Of a stretch of 64,000 bases of DNA, positions 15,981 to 24,810 are shown in pieces; position 1 is the stretch's first letter, and every line of letters begins with the position of its first letter. The stretch comes from Dyella_B sp035503745 (GTDB lineage: Bacteria > Pseudomonadota > Gammaproteobacteria > Xanthomonadales > Rhodanobacteraceae): positions 124,001 to 188,000 of the forward strand of contig NZ_DATJTC010000036.1 of assembly GCF_035503745.1 (NCBI RefSeq), given 5' to 3'. Made by a program: the position numbers and the translations under genes. The notes under the pieces were generated by a model. It was not told the origin of the DNA. It did not search any database and was given only the letters and a program-made list of their open reading frames with translations.

Positions 15981-17944
15981 CCCCTGAACTCGGTCAACTG
16001 GCACTTATCCTTGCGTTGCTGCTGGCCATCGCGCAGAGCACGCTGCCGCTGCTGGGCGCATGGCGGGGCAATCGCGCGCTGATGGCCGTGGCGCGTCCTG
16101 CCGCGAGCGGCCAGGCGGTGTTCGTGGCGCTCGCGTTCGCGATCCTGGTATGGGCGTTCCTGCACTTCGATTTTTCGGTGCAGTACGTCGCGGACAATTC
16201 CAACCTGCAGTTGCCCTGGTATTACCGCATTGCCGCGGTGTGGGGCGCGCATGAAGGGTCGATGCTGTTGTGGGTATTGATCCTCAACGTGTGGACGGTG
16301 GCGCTGGCCTTGTTCAGCCGCCAGCTGCCGGAGGTGTTTCTTGCGCGCGTACTCGGCGTGCTCGGCATCATTTCCACCGGTTTCCTCGCCTTCATCCTGT
16401 TCACGTCCAACCCGTTCGGCCGTTTGTTGCCGATGCCGCCGGACGGCGCCGACCTCAACCCGGTGCTGCAGGATCCGGGCATGACCTTCCACCCGCCGGT
16501 GCTGTACATGGGCTACGTGGGTTTCTCGGTGGCGTTCGCGTTTTCCATCGCGGCGTTGCTGGGTGGTTCGATGGAACAGGCATGGGTGCGCTGGGCGCGG
16601 CCGTGGACCAATGCCGCATGGGCCTTCCTGTCCTGCGGCATCGTGGCGGGCAGCTGGTGGTCGTATGCCGAACTGGGCTGGGGCGGCTGGTGGTTCTGGG
16701 ATCCGGTGGAGAACGCGAGCTTCATGCCGTGGCTGGTCGGCGTGGCGCTGATCCATGCGCAAGCCGTCACCGAAAAGCGTGGATCGCTGCGCGCGTGGAC
16801 CATTCTGCTGTCGCTGTTTGCGTTCTCGCTGTCGCTGCTGGGCACGTTTCTGGTTCGCTCGGGCATTCTTACCTCGGTGCATGCGTTCGCTTCCGATCCG
16901 CGCCGTGGCACCTTCATCCTGGGCTTCCTGGCCGTGGTGGTGGGCGGATCGCTGCTGCTTTACGCGTTACGCGCGCCGAAAGTAGCGGGCGGCAAGGCAT
17001 TTGCGCTGGTGTCGCGCGAAAGCGCCATCCTGATCGGCAACCTGATGTTCACCGTCGCCGCGGCCATGGTGATGCTGGGCACGCTGTTTCCGCTGCTGGG
17101 CGATGCGCTGAACCTGGGCAAGATTTCGGTGGGACCGCCCTACTTCGGCCTATTGTTTCCGCTGCTGATGCTGCCGGTAATCCTGTTGTTGCCGTTCGGG
17201 CCTTATTTGCGCTGGGGCAAAAGCGATACGCCCGTACTCAAGCAGGTGCTTGTGCGTGCGGGGATCGCCGCGCTTGCCTGCGCCTTGCTCGCGGCCTTCT
17301 TCGTGCAGGGGCAACTGAAGGCGATTGCGGGCGTTGCCAGTGCGGTGTGGGTTGGCGTGGGCGTGGCGCTGTACATCGTCAAGCGTTGGCGCGAGATGCC
17401 GCGCGGACGCCGCTATCCGGCGGAAATGGCCGGCATGCTGCTGGCCCATGCAGGCGTGGCGGTTTTCCTGATCGGCGTGATGCTTTCCGAATCGTTGAGC
17501 GTAACCCGCGATGTGCGCATGACGCCCGGACAGGTCGCCACCGTGGGCGGCTATCAATTCCACTTCGACGGCGTTACGCAAACCACCGGCCCCAATTGGC
17601 AAGCCGTGCAAGGCGTGGTTACGGTAACGCGCAACGGCGCGCCGGTGGCGGTGATGCATCCGCAGAAGCGCACCTATGTGCACGAACAGGTCCAGACCGA
17701 ATCGGCGGTCGATCCGGGTATCACGCGCGATCTCTACGTCGCGCTGGGCGAGCCGATGGATCCGAACCACGTGGAACGCGCTTGGGCATTGCGCCTGTAT
17801 ACCAAACCGTTCATCCGCTGGATCTGGGCCGGCGGCCTGTTCATGATGCTGGGCGGCTTCGTCAGCGCGGCCGATCGCCGTTTCCGCGTGAAACGCGAAG
17901 CCGAAGCCGCGCAGACGATCACCGCCACCGTGCAGGAGGCTTAA
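15977..17944 (+). CDS. ccmF: Heme lyase subunit CcmF
   Basis: The 655-residue multi-spanning membrane protein is part of the CcmFH heme lyase that attaches heme to apocytochromes c. The WWD signature WGGWWFWDPVENASFMPW is near residue 235, and the neighbouring conserved stretch GTFLVRSGILTSVHAFASDP is near 290. The C-terminal periplasmic part ends with a final TM segment. Start and stop are tightly packed between ccmE and ccmG. Confidence 0.97.
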   Translation: MTPELGQLALILALLLAIAQSTLPLLGAWRGNRALMAVARPAASGQAVFVALAFAILVWAFLHFDFSVQYVADNSNLQLPWYYRIAAVWGAHEGSMLLWVLILNVWTVALALFSRQLPEVFLARVLGVLGIISTGFLAFILFTSNPFGRLLPMPPDGADLNPVLQDPGMTFHPPVLYMGYVGFSVAFAFSIAALLGGSMEQAWVRWARPWTNAAWAFLSCGIVAGSWWSYAELGWGGWWFWDPVENASFMPWLVGVALIHAQAVTEKRGSLRAWTILLSLFAFSLSLLGTFLVRSGILTSVHAFASDPRRGTFILGFLAVVVGGSLLLYALRAPKVAGGKAFALVSRESAILIGNLMFTVAAAMVMLGTLFPLLGDALNLGKISVGPPYFGLLFPLLMLPVILLLPFGPYLRWGKSDTPVLKQVLVRAGIAALACALLAAFFVQGQLKAIAGVASAVWVGVGVALYIVKRWREMPRGRRYPAEMAGMLLAHAGVAVFLIGVMLSESLSVTRDVRMTPGQVATVGGYQFHFDGVTQTTGPNWQAVQGVVTVTRNGAPVAVMHPQKRTYVHEQVQTESAVDPGITRDLYVALGEPMDPNHVERAWALRLYTKPFIRWIWAGGLFMMLGGFVSAADRRFRVKREAEAAQTITATVQEA

Positions 17945-17947
17945 GAC

Positions 17948-18490
17948 ATGGGCCGCCTGTTGCCGTTCATCGGCTTCGTACTGCTGGCTGGCCTGCTCGG
18001 CTTTGGCATCTGGTGGAACAGCTCGCACGATCCCACCGCGGTACCCTCGCCGCTCATCAACAAGCCCGCGCCCGCGTTTGTGCTGCCCAGGCTGGACAAC
18101 CCCGCGCAAACGGTGAGCAAGGATGCGATGCTGGGCAAGCCGTATCTGATCAATGTCTTCGCCAGCTGGTGCTTCGCCTGTGGCGAGGAACATCCCGTTC
18201 TGATGGCGGAATCGAAAACTTTTGGGGTTCCGGTGATCGGCTACGACTACAAGGACGACCCGGCCGACGCCAAAGCCTGGCTGGCGCAGCACGGCAATCC
18301 CTATGACCTTGTGATTGCCGACCCATCGGGCCACACCGCGATCGATTTCGGCGTGTATGGCGCACCGGAAACCTTCCTGATCGACAGCAAGGGCGTGATC
18401 CGCTACAAGCGCATCGGCCCGCTGACGCCGGACGTGATCGCACAGCAATTGAAGCCGGCCATCGACGCGCTGCAAAAGGAAGCGCCGTGA
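17948..18490 (+). CDS. ccmG: Thiol:disulfide interchange protein CcmG/DsbE
   Basis: The 180-residue membrane-anchored thioredoxin-like protein reduces apocytochrome CXXCH cysteines. The active site is WCFAC near residue 75, with the family's central acidic element GYDYKDDP and cis-Pro loop GAPETFLID. One N-terminal helix serves as anchor. The FA dipeptide between the cysteines differs from the common WCPTC/WCVTC forms. It lies 3 bp after ccmF. Confidence 0.94.
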   Translation: MGRLLPFIGFVLLAGLLGFGIWWNSSHDPTAVPSPLINKPAPAFVLPRLDNPAQTVSKDAMLGKPYLINVFASWCFACGEEHPVLMAESKTFGVPVIGYDYKDDPADAKAWLAQHGNPYDLVIADPSGHTAIDFGVYGAPETFLIDSKGVIRYKRIGPLTPDVIAQQLKPAIDALQKEAP

Positions 18491-18933
18491 TGGGCGGACT
18501 GTTGCGCAAGGGGGCCTGGCTGGCGCTCATGGTCGTCAGCGGCCTGGCGATGGCGCAGGCGATCGATCCGTTGCCGTTTCGCGATCACGCCGAGGAATTG
18601 CGTTTTCAGCATCTCACCGGCGAACTGCGCTGCCTGGTCTGCCAGGACGAAGACCTTGCCGATTCGAACGCCGATTTCGCGCGCGACCTGCGCCACAAGG
18701 TGTTCGAGCTGATGCAGCAAGGCAAGAGCGACGCGCAGATCAAGCAATACCTGGTAGACCGCTACTCCGACTTCGTGCTTTACGATCCGCCGGTCAACCC
18801 GCGCACCTGGCTGCTCTGGTTCGGGCCGCTGTTGATCCTGATCGCCGGTGGCGTTGCGGTGGGTTACACCATCAACAAGCGCAGTCGCACCGGCACACCC
18901 GCCGCACCGGCCGACAATGGGGACGATTGGTGA
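18490..18933 (+). CDS. ccmH: Cytochrome c maturation protein CcmH (N-terminal type, CcmL)
   Basis: The 147-residue periplasmic thiol protein has a signal peptide (to AMAQA), the redox motif LRCLVCQ near residue 47 and a C-terminal membrane helix (LLWFGPLLILIAGGVAVGY). It acts with CcmF in heme ligation. The ATG at 18490 overlaps the ccmG stop. A GTG at 18487 is an alternative. The TPR half of the E. coli CcmH is encoded separately in the next gene. Confidence 0.94.
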   Translation: MGGLLRKGAWLALMVVSGLAMAQAIDPLPFRDHAEELRFQHLTGELRCLVCQDEDLADSNADFARDLRHKVFELMQQGKSDAQIKQYLVDRYSDFVLYDPPVNPRTWLLWFGPLLILIAGGVAVGYTINKRSRTGTPAAPADNGDDW

Positions 18934-19988
18934 AGTTCGCTTTCTACATCGCCGCCGCAGTGATGATCGCTGTGGCGCTGGCACTGCTGCTGGTTCCCCT
19001 GCTTCGCAACGGCCGCAAATCGGGCCAGCCGCGCGGCGTGTTCGCCCTGATGCTGCTGATCGTGCTGGCCGTTCCGGCCGGCACGGCGCTGTTGTACCTG
19101 AGGGTGGGCACGCCATCGACCTTGAACGGCGTCGCCACGCAAGCGGCGCAGGTTACCGACATCAACAAGGCGCTGGACGAACTGCGCGCGCATCTGGCCA
19201 GCAATCCCAAGGACGTGCAGGGCTGGATGCTGCTCGCCCAGGCCGCCACCGAAATGCAGCATATGGACGAAGCGCGTGATGCGTTCGCCCACGTGCTGCA
19301 AGTGACTCCGAACGATACGACCGCGATGGTCGGCTGGGCCGAATCCGATGCGGCCCTGCAGCCGGACCATCGCATCGGAGACCGCGCCCACGAGCTGCTG
19401 GAACAGGCGGTCAAGCTGGAACCGGACAACCAGCGCGGACTATGGCTGCTGGGCATCAGCGATTTCCAGCAGGGCCACTTTGCCGATGCCGCCGCGACCT
19501 GGCGTGTGCTGCAGCCGCAGCTGCAGCCCGGCTCCAATGTCGCGCAAGCGGTGGCGCAACAGATTGCGCTGGCCGATGCGCGCGCAGGGGGTACCCCGGC
19601 GTCTGCCTCGCGCACGGGCGCTTCGTCCCCCGTGCAGGCACCGGCAGCGGCACTGCAGGTAAAAGTTGCCATCGCGCCGGCGCTGAAAGCCAAACTCGCC
19701 ACCGGCGACTCGCTGTTCGTCTACGCGCGCGCCCCAAGCGGCCCGCCGATGCCGCTGGCCGTGGCCCGCTTGAGCGCAAGCCAACTGCCCGCCACCGTCA
19801 CCCTGACCGATGCGATGAGTATGCTGCCGTCGATGAAACTGTCGTCCGTGCCGCGTGTTTTCGTCGGCGCGCGCATCAGTCATAGTGGCCAGGCCGTCGC
19901 CCGGCCAGGCGATCTGGAAGGCGATGCCGGCGTCGTGGCGGTCGACAGCAAGACCCCCGTCAGCATCCTGATCGACAAAGTGCACTAA
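18930..19988 (+). CDS. ccmI: CcmI/CycH apocytochrome chaperone with TPR repeats
   Basis: The protein (about 352 residues) has two N-terminal TM helices. A TPR region follows (about residues 65-190: ALDELRAHLASNPKDVQGW, ARDAFAHVLQVTPNDTTAM), then a C-terminal beta-rich domain ending PVSILIDKVH. It binds apocytochrome C-termini. The likely start is the GTG at 18930, which overlaps the ccmH TGA. It is followed only 9 bp later by the metX-like gene. Confidence 0.88.
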   Translation: MKFAFYIAAAVMIAVALALLLVPLLRNGRKSGQPRGVFALMLLIVLAVPAGTALLYLRVGTPSTLNGVATQAAQVTDINKALDELRAHLASNPKDVQGWMLLAQAATEMQHMDEARDAFAHVLQVTPNDTTAMVGWAESDAALQPDHRIGDRAHELLEQAVKLEPDNQRGLWLLGISDFQQGHFADAAATWRVLQPQLQPGSNVAQAVAQQIALADARAGGTPASASRTGASSPVQAPAAALQVKVAIAPALKAKLATGDSLFVYARAPSGPPMPLAVARLSASQLPATVTLTDAMSMLPSMKLSSVPRVFVGARISHSGQAVARPGDLEGDAGVVAVDSKTPVSILIDKVH

Positions 19989-19997
19989 GGAAGGGTC

Positions 19998-21098
19998 ATG
20001 AGCGATGCGCGCCAGTATTTCAAGCTAGTCTCGCCGTTCGCGATGAAGCGCGGCGGCGCGTTGCACGGTGCGCACGTCGCCTTCGAAACCTGGGGCACGC
20101 TGAACGCGGCACGCGACAACGCGGTGCTGATTTTCACCGGACTTTCCCCCAGCGCCCACGCAGCCTCCAACGCACAAGACCCCAGCGCGGGCTGGTGGGA
20201 GGACATGCTCGGCCCTGGCAAGGCCATCGATACCACACGCTGGTTCGTGATCTGCATGAATTCGCTAGGCAGCGACAAGGGCTCCACCTGCCCGGCGTCG
20301 ATCGATCCGGCGACGGGCGAGGCCTATCGGCTGAGCTTTCCCGACCTCTCGCTGGAAGACGTGGCCAACGCCGCGCACGGCATGGTCGCGCACCTGGGCA
20401 TCGAGCGGCTCGCCTGCCTGATCGGCTGCTCCATGGGCGGCATGACCGCGCTGGCCTACATGCTCTTGCATCCGGGCAGCGTGCGCACGCACATCAGCGT
20501 CGACACCGCGCCGCAGGCGCAGCCGTTCGCCATTGCGATCCGCTCGCTGCAGCGCGAGGCGATCCGCCTCGATCCGCACTGGAACGAAGGCCGCTACGAC
20601 GCCACGCATTATCCGGACATCGGCATGAGCATCGCGCGCAAGCTCGGTGTGATCACCTACCGCTCGGCCATGGAATGGAACGGCCGCTTCGCGCGCATCC
20701 GGCTCGAGGCCGAGCAGCGCGAAGACGAGCCGTTCGGCTTCGAATTCCAGGTGGAGTCGTATCTGGAAGGCCATGCTCGCCGCTTCGTGCGCACCTTCGA
20801 CCCCAACTGCTATCTGTATCTTTCGCGCGCCAGCGACTGGTTCGACATCGGCGAGTACGGCAACGGCAGCGTGATGGAAGGCTTGCAGCGCATCCGCATC
20901 GAACAGGCGATGGTGATCGGCGTAAGCACCGATATCCTGTTTCCGCTCCAACAGCAGCAGCAGATCGCCGAAGGACTGCAAGCGGCCGGCGCGCAGGTGG
21001 AATTCGTCGCACTCGACTCGCCGCAAGGACACGATGCGTTTCTGGTGGATATCGACAACTACAGCCGCGCCATCGGCGGTTTCCTGGCGCGGCTGTAA
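19998..21098 (+). CDS. metX: MetX-family acyltransferase, probably serine O-succinyltransferase
   Basis: The 366-residue alpha/beta-hydrolase has the MetX nucleophile elbow GCSMGGMTALAY near residue 146, the catalytic Asp in VSTDILFP and His in PQGHDAFLVD. MetX relatives in Xanthomonadales have been shown to succinylate L-serine for cysteine synthesis rather than acylate homoserine. The overall sequence (CPFPMKRGG-like start SPFAMKRGG, and YLEGHARRFVRTFDPNCYLYLSR) fits that subgroup. Substrate choice is inferred from family memory, so homoserine acylation remains possible. It sits 9 bp after ccmI with GGAAGGG as ribosome-binding site. Confidence 0.85.
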   Translation: MSDARQYFKLVSPFAMKRGGALHGAHVAFETWGTLNAARDNAVLIFTGLSPSAHAASNAQDPSAGWWEDMLGPGKAIDTTRWFVICMNSLGSDKGSTCPASIDPATGEAYRLSFPDLSLEDVANAAHGMVAHLGIERLACLIGCSMGGMTALAYMLLHPGSVRTHISVDTAPQAQPFAIAIRSLQREAIRLDPHWNEGRYDATHYPDIGMSIARKLGVITYRSAMEWNGRFARIRLEAEQREDEPFGFEFQVESYLEGHARRFVRTFDPNCYLYLSRASDWFDIGEYGNGSVMEGLQRIRIEQAMVIGVSTDILFPLQQQQQIAEGLQAAGAQVEFVALDSPQGHDAFLVDIDNYSRAIGGFLARL

Positions 21099-21122
21099 CG
21101 CATGGTGGCCCTGCCGGCGCCG

Positions 21123-21440
21123 CTATAGGGCGATCGGCTCGAATCCGGCGAACAACGTTTCCGCTTCCGGCAATTCGCGCAGCGGCACATAGTCGCACAC
21201 GCTGGCGAAACGCTCCCACAACTCCACCACGCGGGGGCTGGAGTGCGCCGCCTCGATCGCCCCGTCCTGCCACTCGAACACCTCCACGACCGTGCCGTCC
21301 TTGGCGCGCATGGCCTGCGCGGCCCGGTCCGTGACCAGGCCCAGGGCGCGCAGGCACGGTACGTGCTCGCGCACCAGCGCCTCCAGCTTGGCCTCGCACC
21401 CCGGCTTGGGCCGGTAAGCTACAATCACCATTGCACCCAT
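21123..21440 (-). CDS. Small ABM-like (dimeric alpha-beta barrel) protein
   Basis: The 105-residue protein begins MVIVAYRPKPGCEAKLEALVREH and contains GTVVEVFEWQDGAIEAAHSSP, a pattern typical of antibiotic biosynthesis monooxygenase-like dimeric alpha-beta barrels. No catalytic residue can be named. It converges on the metX-like gene and is divergent from the dioxygenase gene. The function is unknown. Confidence 0.7.
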   Translation of the reverse strand: MGAMVIVAYRPKPGCEAKLEALVREHVPCLRALGLVTDRAAQAMRAKDGTVVEVFEWQDGAIEAAHSSPRVVELWERFASVCDYVPLRELPEAETLFAGFEPIAL

Positions 21441-21567
21441 GGACTCCCCCTCCGGGCTCGATCAGGTATCGATCGTAAGAAGGCTAGCAGAGACGCCTTA
21501 TCCAGGCTTCAGCCAGTTTGTATTCCAATAAGGGTCCGCGTAAGACCCCGATTCACCGAGACCGTCC

Positions 21568-22149
21568 ATGCTCACCACGGAATTTCCCGGCGCGCAAAAG
21601 CTGATCCACGCGATCGATGAGGCCGTCAGCCAAGGCTCCACGCCCGCCATCACCGACAGCCTGCGCAACAGCCTGTGCAAGCTGATCCGCAGCAGGGAAA
21701 TCATCCTGCCCGACTGCGTGTTCGAGACCGCCCAGGACCGCTACGCCCGCCGCGAGCTGTACCACAGCGACGAATACGGCTACTGCGTGGTGGCCATGAC
21801 CTGGGGCCCCGGCCAGGGCACCCCCATCCACGATCACTGCGGCATGTGGTGCGTCGAGGGCGTCTGGAGCGGCGCCCTGGAAGTGGTGCAGTACGAGCGC
21901 CTGGCCGACCAGGGCGAAATGTTCCGCTTCCAGCCGGTCGGCTCCATCCAGGCCGGCCCCGGCTCCGCCGGCAGCCTGATCCCGCCCCACGAATACCACA
22001 CCATCCGCAACCCCAGCGACGACACCGTGGCGGTGAGCCTGCACATCTACTCGGGCAACATGACCCACTGCGCCGTCTTCCAGCCCAAGGGCCAGGACCA
22101 CTGGTACGAACGCTCCGACCGCCAACTGAGTCTCGACCCGGTCAACTAA
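21568..22149 (+). CDS. Cysteine dioxygenase-family cupin
   Basis: The 193-residue single-domain cupin has an iron site HDHCGMWCVEG near residue 89 and a second His in PPHEYHTIRN near residue 144. This matches cysteine dioxygenase type I and related thiol dioxygenases, which oxidise cysteine (or 3-mercaptopropionate) to the sulfinate. The SxHxY-like segment SLHIYSG near residue 160 is typical of thiol dioxygenases. A cysteine-supply gene lies nearby (19998-21098). Substrate specificity cannot be fixed. Confidence 0.85.
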   Translation: MLTTEFPGAQKLIHAIDEAVSQGSTPAITDSLRNSLCKLIRSREIILPDCVFETAQDRYARRELYHSDEYGYCVVAMTWGPGQGTPIHDHCGMWCVEGVWSGALEVVQYERLADQGEMFRFQPVGSIQAGPGSAGSLIPPHEYHTIRNPSDDTVAVSLHIYSGNMTHCAVFQPKGQDHWYERSDRQLSLDPVN

Positions 22150-22176
22150 ACCCGGCATAATGGTCGTTCGTTCCCT

Positions 22177-22262
22177 GCCGGTGTGGCGGAATGGTAGACG
22201 CGGTGGACTCAAAATCCACTGGCAGCGATGTCGTGTAGGTTCGAGTCCTATCACCGGTACCA
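22177..22262 (+). tRNA. tRNA-Leu (CAA)
   Basis: The 86-nt gene folds with acceptor arms GCCGGTG and CACCGGT (one G-U pair at the end), anticodon stem GTGGA/TCCAC around CTCAAAA (anticodon CAA), a long variable arm and T-arm GGTTCGAGTCC. The CCA end is encoded. An integrase fragment lies 230 bp downstream, so this tRNA is the likely attachment site of the island. Confidence 0.96.
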
Positions 22263-22305
22263 ACAGTGTGTTTCAAGCAGTCTCAACAAAGCTCCGAAAC
22301 ACTGA

Positions 22306-22331
22306 AAAACCCGCGTAAATGCGGGTTTTTT
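22306..22331 (+). terminator. Intrinsic terminator after tRNA-Leu
   Basis: AAAACCCGC-gtaaat-GCGGGTTTT followed by further Ts forms a strong hairpin with a T-run 44 bases past the tRNA. Confidence 0.85.
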
Positions 22332-22491
22332 CGTATCTGAAGCATCTCATCGAATATCACCAAAGAGCGACCAAGCTCAGGGTACATGGGGGTATTTACG
22401 GGGGTACTTGCTCAGGTTAGGCTCCGCAAGAATTTGCTGATACCCCCAATGCGCGGGTTTCAATGCACACAGGAACTGCGGATACCTCGAC

Positions 22492-22803
22492 GTGCTCACA
22501 GATAGCCGCGCTATGTTAGAAAACACAGTCGATGGTGCTCTACGGCGCCTGGGTTACCCAAAGGATGAAATGACCAGCCACGGCTTCCGAAGCATGGCCG
22601 CTTCGCGATTGAACGAGATGGGCTGGAACGCCGATGCAATCGAGCGCCAACTAGCTCAGGCCGAATCGAATAAAGTCCGGGCAGCATATACGAACGCCGC
22701 GCAATACCTGGATGAGCGCACTCGCATGATGCAGGCGTGGGCGGACTATCTGGATGGACTGAAAAACGGCGCCAGCGTCATTCCGTTTCGGAAAACAGGC
22801 TAG
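22492..22803 (+). pseudogene. Tyrosine recombinase (P4-type integrase) C-terminal fragment
   Basis: Only about 103 codons of the catalytic C-terminus remain. Visible are RRLGYPKDEMTSHGFRSMAA, with the HxxR active-site motif, AIERQLAQAESNKVRAAY, with the likely nucleophilic Tyr, and MMQAWADYLDGLK, all standard for P4-like integrases. The N-terminal and core-binding domains are missing, so it cannot be an active recombinase by itself. Its position right after tRNA-Leu marks the edge of an old integrative element. Confidence 0.88.
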
Positions 22804-22804
22804 C

Positions 22805-22824
22805 TGTCTGCTTTCGGGCGCGTC
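22805..22824. repeat. Island palindrome, copy 0 (degenerate)
   Basis: GTCTGCTTTCGGGcGCGtC resembles the left half of the palindrome that recurs through the next 7 kb. The right arm has decayed. It follows directly on the integrase fragment stop. Confidence 0.45.
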
Positions 22825-23014
22825 TATCCTGATCTGTAGTTTTGCCCAACCCTCTGCGCATCCCGAAGCGCAATTATCGTATGCACAAACTGGGCAACAG
22901 CCATGTCTACGCCAGGTTGGAAACGAACATTAGGTTCGCAACCTCAATAGGTGAACACAACCCCTTTTTTCGCCAACCTTTATAAGTCCGCCGTTTTTGC
23001 TGCCAATGCCCCCA

Positions 23015-23539
23015 TTAGCCAGCTTCGGCTTGAAGAGCAGCCCCTCGCCGAATAACCCATCTGGCAATATCGAAAGGACGGCTGACGAAGAAGCAGCCTG
23101 CAATCATCTCAACGAGATACAAAGTCATACTTATCTTGCCCGTCGGGCCAAACGATGCGAATACAGACTGGCCATCGCTAGATAGCGCTACGGCTTTGAA
23201 CCAAAGGTTCAAGAAGGGAATGAGTGCCTCTTTAAGCCACCAAAGTCCCAGCAGAACGCAGCCAGCAACGATGATGTCGCCCAACGAGAGTGAAGATGCC
23301 TGCGGACGCGGGACTCCCGATAGCAGCCCTGTAGCCAGGGGTGCGCTAAAGATCCATAAGATGAATGCGATCAGTAAAATGACCGACCAGATCACCGCGA
23401 ACATCCAGATCGGGCTGCTTCCTAGCTCGGTGTTAAAGGTCTTAAGCGCTGTCGCAATGAAGAAAAGTTGCAATCCACTGATTATCAGCCATAGCGCGAA
23501 CAGCCTAAGGCATACAGCAACAAAGTGTTTCGGTGTCAT
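23015..23539 (-). CDS. Hypothetical four-TM membrane protein
   Basis: The 174-residue protein has about four hydrophobic helices (LFALWLIISGLQLFFIATAL, MFAVIWSVILLIAFILWIF, DIIVAGCVLLGLWWL, LYLVEMIAGCFF). No family is recognised. It is the first gene of the island array, with the decayed palindrome 0 on its 3' side and palindrome 1 on its 5' side. Base composition is visibly less GC-rich than in the core. Confidence 0.7.
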   Translation of the reverse strand: MTPKHFVAVCLRLFALWLIISGLQLFFIATALKTFNTELGSSPIWMFAVIWSVILLIAFILWIFSAPLATGLLSGVPRPQASSLSLGDIIVAGCVLLGLWWLKEALIPFLNLWFKAVALSSDGQSVFASFGPTGKISMTLYLVEMIAGCFFVSRPFDIARWVIRRGAALQAEAG

Positions 23540-23559
23540 CTCTACCCCCTGGATGTAAG

Positions 23560-23579
23560 GTCTGCTTTAGGTTGCAGAC
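23560..23579. repeat. Island palindrome, copy 1
   Basis: GTCTGC-tttaggtt-GCAGAC is a perfect 6-bp stem. It lies between two minus-strand genes, and the stop codon of the next gene falls inside it. Confidence 0.7.
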
Positions 23580-24019
23580 ATGCCGTCAACCCAGATGCAA
23601 TCAATCAGTTTTACGCCGGCACGTACCGGAAAACACCTGGCCGCCATCAAGGCCACCTGCGCCAAAGAAGCATGTGCAGTGTCTGCGTTGAAGGTAAATG
23701 TTTGTGATCCAACTAACTTTGGAAACGTGGAAGTAACTTCCAGCGTTTTACCCTTGAGTGAGGTCTTGCACGTCGCATTCTCCTCAGTAAAACAAACTCC
23801 TTCGACGTGGTCAAAGGTCTCAATTTTAATTTTTTTGGCATCCGGATTCGGATAGATGAAGATACGATGGTTCGCAGAAGTATGACCAAACATACTGTTT
23901 TGCTCCCATGTTCCATCGCAAACCAATATTTCATCTTGGCGGCTTGTCGTGACACTAACTGTTGCACAGCCACCTAAGAAAAACGCCATTCCAGCACATA
24001 ACATCATCGATTGCCGCAT
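23567..24019 (-). CDS. Hypothetical lipoprotein
   Basis: The 150-residue precursor starts MRQSMMLCAGMAFFLGGCATV, a clear lipobox (LGGC). The mature part has several cysteines (LVCDGTW, VCFTEENATC, ARCFP, DCIWV), suggesting disulfides in the periplasm. No family is recognised. The stop codon lies inside palindrome 1. Reading frames extending upstream of 24019 run into palindrome 2, so the ATG at 24019 is preferred. Confidence 0.68.
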   Translation of the reverse strand: MRQSMMLCAGMAFFLGGCATVSVTTSRQDEILVCDGTWEQNSMFGHTSANHRIFIYPNPDAKKIKIETFDHVEGVCFTEENATCKTSLKGKTLEVTSTFPKLVGSQTFTFNADTAHASLAQVALMAARCFPVRAGVKLIDCIWVDGMSAT

Positions 24020-24045
24020 AGATATCCCTGACAACATGTCTTTAG

Positions 24046-24065
24046 GTCTGCTCTGGGCTGCGGAC
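24046..24065. repeat. Island palindrome, copy 2
   Basis: GTCTGC-tctgggct-GCGGAC is the next copy, in the same orientation as the others (GGG of the loop on the plus strand). Confidence 0.7.
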
Positions 24066-24213
24066 ATTAAGTTTATTGCCCCAATAAGCGAACTCGACTC
24101 TGCCACTGCAGCGTCTGAGCCGGAGCCGAAATACCCACGGCAATCTTGCAGCCAAAGCAAATCCAACGGTCAATACGTTACGCGAAACAACCAAGAGCCC
24201 AGAATCCAGACCA

Positions 24214-24810
24214 TTACGGTGTTTGAGCTGCGCCGTACATAACGCGCTTATATTCGCTGATTGTTTCCGTCTTCGCGGGGCTTCCGTTATAAGAATTCGC
24301 AACCTCCTCGTGGATGGCATTGTGATTCGGACTCATGGTGGCACGAATCGTGGTGTGGACATTCTCGCCGTTGGCCTCACCATCCAATTCCACCGTCCAT
24401 GAGTTGCCATCGATTTCGGTTGTAAACTCCGTGCAACCTTGTACGTTATCGCACCACACGCTCTTGAACGCCTTGGCGTTACCATCCCACCATGTGTAAC
24501 TCTGACCAACGGCATAACCGCCCGTGCCGCGTGACCAAAAGTCTTGGACGATGGAAAATCCGCCCGGGCCTTTCTTGATCGTCGCAACGCCCTTGTCCAC
24601 GCCACCCGAGGGCAGGTTCTTGCTTGGCATGGTTCTGATGGTGACCTGCCAGGTGCCAAGTCTTGGATAAAGCTGGGACATCTGCGCTGCAGGTGCGGCA
24701 CTTGCTGCGTTTGTCGCGGCCGAGGCTTCCTTTCCACCATCATGGCCAGCCATTGCCGCCTGGCACGCCGATACCAGTAGGAAGCCGATAAGCGGAGTCA
24801 GTGTCTTCAT
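24214..24810 (-). CDS. Secreted hypothetical protein (DUF1579-like)
   Basis: The 198-residue protein has a signal peptide ending VSACQAAMAG; the Cys could be a lipobox. Its domain carries GTWQVTIRTMPS, DFWSRGTGGYAVGQSYTWWDGNAKAFKSVWCDN and ENVHTTIRATMSPNHNAIHEE. This pattern resembles DUF1579-type proteins that share a lipocalin-like barrel. The assignment is by general resemblance only. The ATG at 24810 opens the signal peptide. Confidence 0.65.
   Translation of the reverse strand: MKTLTPLIGFLLVSACQAAMAGHDGGKEASAATNAASAAPAAQMSQLYPRLGTWQVTIRTMPSKNLPSGGVDKGVATIKKGPGGFSIVQDFWSRGTGGYAVGQSYTWWDGNAKAFKSVWCDNVQGCTEFTTEIDGNSWTVELDGEANGENVHTTIRATMSPNHNAIHEEVANSYNGSPAKTETISEYKRVMYGAAQTP

Noticed and set aside
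19989..19997. SAM or other riboswitch before the metX-like gene
   Set aside because: Only 9 bases separate it from ccmI, leaving no room for a leader.
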